Below are positions 33,038 through 40,662 of a stretch of DNA of 46,347 nt, piece by piece (position 1 is the first letter of the stretch; every line of letters begins with the position of its first letter). The notes under the pieces were generated by a model that was not told the origin of the DNA, ran no database searches, and saw only the letters and a list, made by a program, of their open reading frames with translations. The position numbers and the translations under genes were made by a program. Origin of the DNA: Verrucomicrobiales bacterium (GTDB lineage: Bacteria > Verrucomicrobiota > Verrucomicrobiia > Limisphaerales > CANJXF01); NCBI GenBank assembly GCA_947478865.1, contig CANJXF010000033.1, forward strand, positions 1-46,347, written 5' to 3'.

Positions 33038-33817
33038 TTATTTTTCGACTTTTTCCAATTCCTTGGAGCGATCGCGGCTAAAATCAATTCCACCCAGCAT
33101 TTCGGGGTTTTTCGGCAGCAATATTTCCATGCGCGAAGATGTGGCGATCTCCAGCGTTCCGCCCTCGGTGGTGAAGGCCAGCACGTGGCCTCCCGCCTGG
33201 CGATCATCGGTTAGAAAATGCGCGTGAAAGCCGGGCACGTTGATTCCCTTCACGAACTCCGGCATGCGAAAACCGACCATGGCGCCGCTCTTTCCATCAA
33301 GTTCGAAAACGGCCTGTTCGCGCGTGACTTCAATCAATTGGCGATACGGTTTGCTTTGCGCGGGAACGCTGCGCGTCCGCATCTGGCGAAAGGTTCCGTT
33401 GAACCGAAACGCGCAAAGGACATTGGTGTGCGGCAACATCTCATCAACGAGTTTTTGGAACTGCGGATAGGTCAATCCCGCCGGAACAGAGCGGGATTTT
33501 TCCGGACGAAAATCAATCACCGACGCGAATGGCGTGGTCACATTTCGATCCGGCGAATAAACCTTTCCGTCAGATCGGACCTGATAAACGTGGCCGTCGA
33601 GCAAAACCATTTCGCCATCGAGTTTGTTGAAAGTACCGATACCCATGTCGCCGCGACGGGTTAAGGTCCGGCACGGCATTTCCCCCTCGTATGCGCCCGC
33701 GAGGAGCGCATCGATCGTGCAGAATTGCGTGATAGTATTTCGCGGCGTCGTGCAACCGGTGACGCAAAAGGCAAGGGCCAGAATGCTTGAAAAAAATTGA
33801 ATGCGGACCAATTTCAC
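33038..33817 (-). CDS. Acetolactate decarboxylase-family lipoprotein
   Basis: The 259-residue product matches alpha-acetolactate decarboxylase, which turns 2-acetolactate into acetoin. It has G-D-M-G-I-G-T-F-N-K-L-D-G-E-M followed by V-L-L-D-G-H-V-Y, P-F-A-S-V, and the zinc motif F-H-A-H-F-L-T-D-D with the third histidine 11 residues on in A-G-G-H. The N-terminus from a GTG at 33817 is K-L-V-R-I-Q-F-F-S-S-I-L-A-L-A-F, then C-V-T-G-C, a lipobox at Cys22. A lipid-anchored extracytoplasmic form is unexpected for a cytoplasmic fermentation enzyme. An ATG 28 codons upstream (33901) is also possible but would bury the signal. No budB or acetoin genes are near, so the physiological substrate is uncertain. 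Confidence 0.85.
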   Translation of the reverse strand: MKLVRIQFFSSILALAFCVTGCTTPRNTITQFCTIDALLAGAYEGEMPCRTLTRRGDMGIGTFNKLDGEMVLLDGHVYQVRSDGKVYSPDRNVTTPFASVIDFRPEKSRSVPAGLTYPQFQKLVDEMLPHTNVLCAFRFNGTFRQMRTRSVPAQSKPYRQLIEVTREQAVFELDGKSGAMVGFRMPEFVKGINVPGFHAHFLTDDRQAGGHVLAFTTEGGTLEIATSSRMEILLPKNPEMLGGIDFSRDRSKELEKVEK

Positions 33818-34028
33818 GCCAGCCAAGCTACCTAACGCTGAGAGATTCCACCATCGCAAACCGACAGGCGTTTCTCCGTGGGCTTTCTTGAACGAAATCA
33901 AAACTCCGACCCTTTCCTGAACTGGCTATTGCCGCTCAACTTGAATAAACAGTTCCGCCGAAACCGGATTTCCTATCATCCGTATGGCGGCTGATGGAAT
34001 TAGATTCCTGCAACGACCGGTGCAGCGC

Positions 34029-34505
34029 TCACAGAAATTCCCAACGATCAAACATGGCAGCCTGGCCACAGATCCCGCCGTTTTCGCCGATCAGATTCCA
34101 AACGGTCGCGCGGGCGATGCGGAAACGCCGCCCGCTTTTCGAAATGCGGACGCCGGAATAATCGTCGATAAAGCCACGTTCGGCAACCGCAGTGAGCAGG
34201 CGCGCACGCTCCTCGCGGTTCGGCGCTTCCGCCGTGAGTCGTGAAGGCGTTCTTGTGAATTCCGGCCACGGCATTTCCCATAAGCCGAGGGCGGTCCGGT
34301 TTCCGTAATTTAAGATCGGGTCAGCCTCGATGCCATGTGAAACGAGAACGAACGGCGCATCGTAAATTTTTTGCGCCAGTTCTTTTTCATCGGAAACTTC
34401 GGGCAATAGTTCGCGCCCGGTCCAGTGGCGAAGGCTGCGCGCAAGGATGGAAGCGTGCAGGACCGCAAACTCGGGTTTCCAAATGTGAACGAAATCATTG
34501 ATCAC
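34029..34505 (-). CDS. MEKHLA domain protein
   Basis: The 158-residue product consists of one MEKHLA domain (Pfam 08670), a PAS-like module first described at the C-terminus of plant HD-ZIP III proteins and found alone in bacteria. Identifying phrases are D-P-I-L-N-Y-G-N-R-T-A-L-G-L-W-E, S-R-L-T-A-E, R-E-E-R-A-R-L-L, G-F-I-D-D-Y-S-G-V-R-I-S-K-S-G-R-R-F and A-T-V-W-N-L. It has no signal peptide and is likely cytoplasmic; a ligand-sensing role is inferred from the PAS relation only. The start is GTG at 34505. It is divergent from the lipoprotein gene at 34593. Confidence 0.85.
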   Translation of the reverse strand: MINDFVHIWKPEFAVLHASILARSLRHWTGRELLPEVSDEKELAQKIYDAPFVLVSHGIEADPILNYGNRTALGLWEMPWPEFTRTPSRLTAEAPNREERARLLTAVAERGFIDDYSGVRISKSGRRFRIARATVWNLIGENGGICGQAAMFDRWEFL

Positions 34506-34592
34506 GATTGAATCATGAAGCCCGCGGCCACCGGGCGCAATACCACCTTGAAGTTACGGTTGATGAATTCCCGACCTGAGCCAGCTTATTAT

Positions 34593-35141
34593 ATGAATGC
34601 GAAGTTGCTTCTTATGGCGGGCACAACCGTGATGTTATTTGCCGGATGTGCGACACCACTTCCACCAGGCGCGGAACGAGGGCCTGACGGCACCATGGCT
34701 TACGATGTATTGGTCGAGGCGTCGGCGCCCGGAGTTCGGATTGAAGCCAACGGAGAATCCATAGGCGAAGCGCCAGTCCATTTAAAAATCTATGGCGACC
34801 CTGACGGAACATTTCACGATTTCGGCGGCTACTATTACGGGATCAGGGCGTTTCCTCCTTCTGGCATGACCAATCTGTTTGTGCAAACTCGAATCTTTCA
34901 GACCGGTCATATGTTCAGTCCCGAGGATCGAATCCCAGAAAGGATCTACTTCGACATGACTCAACGTCCTGCAACCTACCTGCCCTATCCGGTTTACGTC
35001 TACCCTCCCTCATATAATTACTACTACGGACCCGGCTACTATTATGGATGGTCGTTCTGGGGACCCAGCTTCCGGTTTGATATGGGGCCACACTATTATC
35101 ATGGCTATCGCGGGCACTCCTATGACGGTCACCATCGGTAG
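34593..35141 (+). CDS. Lipoprotein with PEGA-like region and Tyr/Gly/His-rich tail
   Basis: The 182-residue product starts M-N-A-K-L-L-L-M-A-G-T-T-V-M-L-F-A-G-C, a lipoprotein signal with lipobox F-A-G-C (Cys19). Residues about 40-85 (V-L-V-E-A-S-A-P-G-V-R-I-E-A-N-G-E-S-I-G) resemble a PEGA-type small beta domain that packs on surface structures. The C-terminal 60 residues are very rich in Tyr, Gly, Pro and His (Y-N-Y-Y-Y-G-P-G-Y-Y-Y-G-W, H-Y-Y-H-G-Y-R-G-H) and end D-G-H-H-R, similar in style to the small protein at 9006. Function unknown; probably attached to the outer membrane. The ATG at 34593 begins the signal; upstream in-frame codons to 34515 are not needed. Confidence 0.75.
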   Translation: MNAKLLLMAGTTVMLFAGCATPLPPGAERGPDGTMAYDVLVEASAPGVRIEANGESIGEAPVHLKIYGDPDGTFHDFGGYYYGIRAFPPSGMTNLFVQTRIFQTGHMFSPEDRIPERIYFDMTQRPATYLPYPVYVYPPSYNYYYGPGYYYGWSFWGPSFRFDMGPHYYHGYRGHSYDGHHR

Positions 35142-35305
35142 CGATGCTCGGTTTTAACCGTTGGTCCCTCGGCAAAGGCGGCGCAAATTCCGCGTCATCA
35201 CTTGACTCGCCCATTCCTTCTGATTAAAACCCGCCTCGCAAATCTTCCGTGAAGTGCGCTGCCTTAACAGGTATCGTTCGCGCCGATTCCGGAAGGCCAA
35301 AGAAT

Positions 35306-36190
35306 TTGAAAACAAAAATACCAGACGAACTCAAAACCGATTTACCCCAAACGAAATGGGGCAAAGTTCTCAGCGCGACACCTGTAATTATGACCGTCAT
35401 CGCCACGATGCTCGCCGGGTTGTCATCCAGCGAAATGACTCGCGCGCAGTATGACCGCTCTCTCGCCGCCCAACAACAATCCAAGGCCGGCGATCAATGG
35501 AGTTATTTCCAGGCAAAAAAAATGCGCAGCGCACTCCAGCACAACACGCTCGATCTCCTCAGCGCAACCACCCGGATTCAACCGTTGGATTCCGCGAAAT
35601 TACCCGTTCCAATCGATGCAACGGTTCTTGCCGCGCTGCAGAAAAGCTCCCTGCCCTCCATTCCCGCGCCAGCACCGTTGGATGCACCGGTGCAGACCGC
35701 CCTCGACGCAATCGAAAAACAAATTCCCGAGCAGGATATTTCCCAGTTGCTGGCCAGCGTCACTCCTGTTTCTCTCGAAACCGCGCTGAATGAAGCGAAG
35801 GACCGGACCGTCGCATTCGATGCCGCGACGAGGCCTGTCAATCTGAGAATCGACGAGCTGGAAAAATCCGTCGGCGGCGATCCATCTGTGAGCGACAGCT
35901 TCATCGTGGCGCGCTTGCGCTACAACTCCGCGCGTTACGATGCCGAAGCGCGCATGAACCAAACCATTGCCAATCTGCTTGAACTGCAAGTGCGCAAAAA
36001 CAACCTCTCGGCGGAGCGCCATCATCGGCGCAGCTCGAAATTTTTCTACGGCATGCTCGCCGCGCAGATGGCGGTGATCATCGCGACTTTCGCGATCGCA
36101 GCACAAAAACGAAATGTGCTGTGGTCAATTGCAGCATCAGCCGGTCTGGCCGCCGTCCTGTTTGCGGTTTACGTGTTTCTGAAGGGTTGA
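35306..36190 (+). CDS. DUF4337-like membrane protein
   Basis: The 294-residue product begins K-I-P-D-E-L-K-T-D-L-P-Q-T-K-W-G-K-V-L and then T-P-V-I-M-T-V-I-A-T-M-L-A-G-L-S-S-S-E-M-T, the N-terminal membrane segment and sequence typical of DUF4337. D-Q-W-S-Y-F-Q-A-K follows. A long soluble helical middle precedes two hydrophobic helices at the C-terminus (about 240-262 and 268-290). The TTG at 35306 is chosen because GGAAGG lies 9 bases upstream, one of the few clear ribosome sites in the window; the frame is also open to a GTG at 35249. Function unknown. The middle is longer than in the usual DUF4337 protein of about 190 residues. Confidence 0.75.
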   Translation: MKTKIPDELKTDLPQTKWGKVLSATPVIMTVIATMLAGLSSSEMTRAQYDRSLAAQQQSKAGDQWSYFQAKKMRSALQHNTLDLLSATTRIQPLDSAKLPVPIDATVLAALQKSSLPSIPAPAPLDAPVQTALDAIEKQIPEQDISQLLASVTPVSLETALNEAKDRTVAFDAATRPVNLRIDELEKSVGGDPSVSDSFIVARLRYNSARYDAEARMNQTIANLLELQVRKNNLSAERHHRRSSKFFYGMLAAQMAVIIATFAIAAQKRNVLWSIAASAGLAAVLFAVYVFLKG

Positions 36191-36216
36191 ATCGGCGAAC
36201 AGATCGTGCCCGGCGC

Positions 36217-37287
36217 TTATTTTTCCAAATGCCGTGGCAATTCATCGGACGACTTGAAAACGGACCACGAATCTTCCGGAAGATCCTGGAATGCTTTCCG
36301 ATAGCGCTCGCTTGATTTTGTCTCGCCGGTGACGTCACGGATGAAAATTTTCACGACGCGCTTCGGATGTCGGCGGAGTAAATCCGCGCAGATTTCCGGA
36401 TCGCGTTCCCCCGAGTCGCCCACCAGAACAAATTGGCGATCAGGCAAACGCGCAAACAATTCTTCGATCATTGTTCGCTTGTGAACATCGGGAGTTTTCA
36501 GCAATTCCATGGCGGAGCTGTCCAACAGCCGCACGTTGCGAAGGTGCCATGATCCTTCAGGAAAACGGTTCGTCTCGATGAACGTCTGGAGGGCCGGAAG
36601 CAATTGCCACGGACTTCCGCTGACATAATGAAATTGCACGGCGGAATGGGTGAACCACTGCTGGTAAACGTCCGCCATCCCATCGACCGGACGAAACGGA
36701 CGCAAAAACGTATTGCGCATGAGTTCCTCCCGATCGCGCACCTGGCTGATTTTGATCGTGTCATCGATGTCGCTGACTACGGAAATTCCCTTTTCCGAAA
36801 CCGCGCAAACCTGCACAAAATTGCTCACGACACGACCATTGGCGAAAACGACCGCGTGCAACGCTTGTTGCTGGCCGGCGCGCAACGTTTGTCTGGGTAA
36901 ATGAATCGTTGCTCCGAAGTGTCCGTTTGGGCCGGTTTCTCCAAGATCGTGTCTCGCGCCAAAAAGGTCCACTTGAACTCTCTTACCTCGTTCGTCATCG
37001 GCGAAAAAGCGTTGGGTGCGTTCGCGGAAGATCGCCCGCTCTGCCGGGCCAATTTCCTCGTGTGAAAACCCAAGAAGCTTGCGCGCAAGCCATGATAACG
37101 CCGGACGGCTTTCATCCTCGCTGATCAATCCCGAAAGCGTGACTTGCCAGCCATCCCGGTCTGGAGTGGCGAGCGCAGGAAACCATAGCAGCCGTTCATC
37201 AGCCGCAAGCGGTTTGGGCTGCGCCGTTCCGGCAGCCTGTCCAACCATCAGGATCGCGAAGGTCAGTCCAATAATTTTGAAAATCAT
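36217..37287 (-). CDS. App1-like phosphatase domain protein (DUF2183), secreted
   Basis: The 356-residue product has a signal peptide (M-I-F-K-I-I-G-L-T-F-A-I-L-M-V-G, cleavage near A-G-T-A-Q). The central and C-terminal part is a DUF2183 domain, the HAD-type catalytic domain of yeast App1, a Mg-dependent phosphatidate phosphatase. The nucleophile motif is D-I-D-D-T in V-V-S-D-I-D-D-T-I-K-I-S, and the late motif is V-G-D-S-G-E-R-D-P-E. F-H-Y-V-S-G-S-P-W-Q-L lies between. The N-terminal 150 residues have beta segments and F-G-A-R-H-D-L-G-E. ATG at 37287 is preferred to a GTG at 37308 for the signal peptide. A role in phospholipid turnover is inferred. It is convergent with the DUF4337 gene. 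Confidence 0.85.
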   Translation of the reverse strand: MIFKIIGLTFAILMVGQAAGTAQPKPLAADERLLWFPALATPDRDGWQVTLSGLISEDESRPALSWLARKLLGFSHEEIGPAERAIFRERTQRFFADDERGKRVQVDLFGARHDLGETGPNGHFGATIHLPRQTLRAGQQQALHAVVFANGRVVSNFVQVCAVSEKGISVVSDIDDTIKISQVRDREELMRNTFLRPFRPVDGMADVYQQWFTHSAVQFHYVSGSPWQLLPALQTFIETNRFPEGSWHLRNVRLLDSSAMELLKTPDVHKRTMIEELFARLPDRQFVLVGDSGERDPEICADLLRRHPKRVVKIFIRDVTGETKSSERYRKAFQDLPEDSWSVFKSSDELPRHLEK

Positions 37288-37511
37288 CACATCCGCATAA
37301 GCGGCCACACAGAAGACAACTTCATCGCGCCCACATTACACAAACCCATCCGCAGAGCCAGAGTTCAAACTTAAATTCGAGCAGGTGAATGATTGCCAAG
37401 GCCCAAGGGTTCTGGCAGGAATTGCGGCCAATGCAAACCGGCTTCCAAAATCATTATGAGCAGCGTTTTCCCTGTTCTCTCGCAAAGCAGGTTCTTAACA
37501 ATTGCCGCAAG

Positions 37512-40500
37512 ATGCTGAAGAAGATCTGTTCCGCCATGAGCCTGCGCCAAGGTTTTCTCTCCGCCTTTGCCGCTCTCCTGACCGCATGTGCAATGGATGC
37601 GCGCGCGGAATCCGTCGAGCTTCGCCCGGTCTTCATCGAAACGAATCGCAATATCGGCATCGAATATCGTTCCGGCGAAGCCGTTGTCGGGCGCTCAAGC
37701 CAAGGGGCGCCTGCTGGCGTTGAGATTTTGATTCCGGGAGCCAAGTGGGCTCCAGTTCAGTTCCATTCCAAATCCCAGGGCGATGGGCCCATCGATCTGG
37801 GGCCAACGAAGGTGGACAAATTTCTGTTGAAGCTGCGGATTCGGCAGATCACGCCTTCGCTAATCGAAAGAACCCTGGAAGTCACTGCGACCGCTGCAGG
37901 GCAATTCGCGGTCACATTTTCGCTCGATGGCGTCCCGGAGGGCGAATTTGCTTCCTTCTCCGGCCCGGAGAAAGCGCGCACCCTTTTTGATACGGCGCGC
38001 GGATCCGCCAAGACCGAGACTTTTCCCGTCGTCATGTCGCGGTCGTCCGACAAGGTCTTTGGTCTGATTGCCGATTCGCCAGGCTTGTGGGAGAACCGTT
38101 GCCAGGTTCTTCTTGATCCTCCGGCGCGACGGTTGGCGATTCTCACCGGCGATGGCCGCGATCCTTATCCGCAGATCATCAAGCCGCCAGAGGACGCCCG
38201 TGACACTTACCAATATCAAATGGACGGATGGCAAACGTTGGCCGCCGGTGAAACACGCCGATTCACCACGTGGGTCTTCAGCAGCCCGGCGCGCAATCAT
38301 TACGATGCGCAGGTTGCCGCGCACATCGCTGTGGCCAACGGCAAAGGCTGGAACTCCTCGATGCTTGAGGCGATTCTGCGCAACACCTCGCTCTATCTGC
38401 TCCGTCGCAATCTCGCACTCGATGCCAACAGCCAGCCCCGCGACGGCCGGTATATTTTTATTTCTGGCCCTGGTTACGGTTGGAAGCAATGGGTCAGCGA
38501 TGGTTTCTACACCGCCCTTGGACTGGACGATCCCGAGAAAACCATCGAGTCCAATCGCGCGGTGTTTTGGACGCGCATGGATTACGAGGATAATGCGCAA
38601 TACTACCTGATCTGGGCCGTTTTGATGAAACGCGCGGGCGGCACGGTGAACGATGCTCTCGTTCGCAAGGCGTATGAATTCCTCCGTCATCATGAAAAGG
38701 ACGGACTTTACATTCCGCCGTCACTGCCGGGGTCACCGAATCCAAAAGGGTGGAAAACCTACCACGATGTGTTGCCTTATGATGAGGACGACTGCCCGGC
38801 GAGCGACCAAGGTTTTCATTGTGGCGCATTGCTCGCGGCGAAGGAGCTGGGACTTGAAATTTCTGATCAAGATATTGAGCGGGCCATTAGCGGTTATCGT
38901 TCGCTTTTCAACAAGGAACGCGGCTTCATGCCGACGAGTCGCAAACTGCGCGACACGCTGGGCCAGGATACCCTGTATGGCGCGACCTTGACCTATGCGG
39001 TGTTTGGTAAAAAACTTCTCACCGACGAACAAGTGCTAACTCACTTCCGCACGTCCGAGAAAGTAAAGACCCCTTACGGTTTGCGCGTTATTTCCCAGGC
39101 CGACGGCTCGCTGCTGCCCGGCCATAGCGGAGTGTATTGCTACGGTGGTTCGTGGTTTTTAAACGACGCGGCGAATTATCTTCTCGCGGGCGTTCACGGC
39201 TTGCCCGCCGCTGAGGTGGACGCGCTGCTGGTCGAGCGTATCAAGCGCGAGGTTGCTCAGGTTCCCGCCTTCAACGAATCCATCAGCACCGTGGATGGTC
39301 ACCCTTATGGTCATATCCTCTACTCATGGAATTCAGGTTTCTGGTGGCTGAGGAAAGAAATTCGCAAACGAATTGGGCAATCCGGCGTAGACCCGGTTGG
39401 CGCAGCGATTGACCGTCAATTAGGCGTCGTGAAGGAGAATGGCGCGTTGAAGCTGAATCGCGAAAGTGCTGCAAGCGCTGCTAAGTTAGCCGCCGCCATT
39501 TTGCCACCGGATCAGCTGGTCGGTTACACCCAGTTGCGCACCGACCTGCCCGGCGGCCGGCACGCGAATGTCCGCACGATGCGGGCGATGGTGGTCAAGG
39601 CCGATGGTTCGGGCCGGCGCGAGTTGGCCGGAGAACTCGCACAGGAACCCGATACATGGACGCAATTCGCCGGTTGGTCGCCGGACGGAAAGCAGGCAAT
39701 CATTTACCGCTGCTGGAATGATCCCGAGAACGGGCGATGGGAGGAGGAACACAAAACCTTCCGCATGGATGCCGGCAAGTGGGCGCTCGATTCGTGTCTG
39801 CTCGATCTGAAGTCGGGAAGCGTCACTAACTTGACCGCCGTGGAAAGGGTTAGTCATTACAATGCGGGACTGTTCTTTCTACCCACGGGACGAGGCCTGG
39901 CCTTTACGCCGCTCATCAACGGTGTATCCAGACCGTATATGATGGATCTGAACGGCCGGAACAAACGCGACGTTTCCGGCAAGGCTGAAGGGTTTTCCTA
40001 TGGCTACAGCGTTTCCCCGGATGAAAAACTCATCAGCTATCACGAGGATTACCAGATTGTCATTGCGAACGCGGACGGGTCAGGAAAGAAACGCATCGAG
40101 ACGGGTAATCCTTTTAACTTTGGCCCGAGTTGGTCACCTGACGGACAATGGCTGATGTTCGTCAGCGGTGTCCGCGGTCAAAGCAATCCATACCTTGTGC
40201 GCCGGGATGGAACCGGGCTGCGAAAGCTGGCGGACCTGAATGGATACCAAGGCTGGATCCTGGTGCTCGATGTCCCGGATTTTCACGAAGGCAGCAGCGA
40301 CACGCCAATTTGGTCTACCGATGGAAAGTCGGTTTTTTACACAGCTCGCGTGGCGAACAATGTCGAGTTATTCCAAGCGACCGTGGATGGAAAGACGGAG
40401 CAATTAACCAAGTCCCCGGATGGAACCCTGCACTATCACCCGAAAGTTTCTCCAGACGGCCAGTGGGTCGCCTATGGTTCAAAGCGCGACGGGGTGCGGC

Positions 40501-40601
40501 AACTCTACATCATGCGTTTATCCGACCATCTCGAACGGCGCATCACGGATTTGAAACCCGGCCACGCCGCGGTTTGGCCGTGGTGGCAACCGATGCCCTG
40601 A
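37512..40601 (+). CDS. Secreted alpha/alpha-toroid protein fused to TolB-like propeller
   Basis: The 1029-residue product has a signal peptide (MLKKICSAMSLRQGFLSAFA to about A-R-A-E). Residues about 30-270 form a beta-sandwich region. About 270-620 are helical with aromatic-rich hairpins (W-K-Q-W-V-S-D-G-F-Y, F-H-C-G-A-L-L-A-A-K, Y-C-Y-G-G-S-W-F-L-N-D), the look of a six-hairpin glycosidase. From about 650 a PD40/TolB-like propeller follows, with W-S-P-D-G-K-Q, W-S-P-D-G-Q-W, W-S-T-D-G-K-S and V-S-P-D-G-Q-W. I cannot name a GH family. A role in breakdown of plant or microbial polysaccharide is inferred from the fold. The divergent region upstream (37288-37511) separates it from the App1-like gene. 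An ATG at 37389 is in frame but lacks signal character. Confidence 0.75.
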   Translation: MLKKICSAMSLRQGFLSAFAALLTACAMDARAESVELRPVFIETNRNIGIEYRSGEAVVGRSSQGAPAGVEILIPGAKWAPVQFHSKSQGDGPIDLGPTKVDKFLLKLRIRQITPSLIERTLEVTATAAGQFAVTFSLDGVPEGEFASFSGPEKARTLFDTARGSAKTETFPVVMSRSSDKVFGLIADSPGLWENRCQVLLDPPARRLAILTGDGRDPYPQIIKPPEDARDTYQYQMDGWQTLAAGETRRFTTWVFSSPARNHYDAQVAAHIAVANGKGWNSSMLEAILRNTSLYLLRRNLALDANSQPRDGRYIFISGPGYGWKQWVSDGFYTALGLDDPEKTIESNRAVFWTRMDYEDNAQYYLIWAVLMKRAGGTVNDALVRKAYEFLRHHEKDGLYIPPSLPGSPNPKGWKTYHDVLPYDEDDCPASDQGFHCGALLAAKELGLEISDQDIERAISGYRSLFNKERGFMPTSRKLRDTLGQDTLYGATLTYAVFGKKLLTDEQVLTHFRTSEKVKTPYGLRVISQADGSLLPGHSGVYCYGGSWFLNDAANYLLAGVHGLPAAEVDALLVERIKREVAQVPAFNESISTVDGHPYGHILYSWNSGFWWLRKEIRKRIGQSGVDPVGAAIDRQLGVVKENGALKLNRESAASAAKLAAAILPPDQLVGYTQLRTDLPGGRHANVRTMRAMVVKADGSGRRELAGELAQEPDTWTQFAGWSPDGKQAIIYRCWNDPENGRWEEEHKTFRMDAGKWALDSCLLDLKSGSVTNLTAVERVSHYNAGLFFLPTGRGLAFTPLINGVSRPYMMDLNGRNKRDVSGKAEGFSYGYSVSPDEKLISYHEDYQIVIANADGSGKKRIETGNPFNFGPSWSPDGQWLMFVSGVRGQSNPYLVRRDGTGLRKLADLNGYQGWILVLDVPDFHEGSSDTPIWSTDGKSVFYTARVANNVELFQATVDGKTEQLTKSPDGTLHYHPKVSPDGQWVAYGSKRDGVRQLYIMRLSDHLERRITDLKPGHAAVWPWWQPMP

Positions 40602-40662
40602 GAATGTGGTGAGCGGAAAAAGCAATCAAACCTAGCTGGGTCATATCCCTGCCATCATGAGG

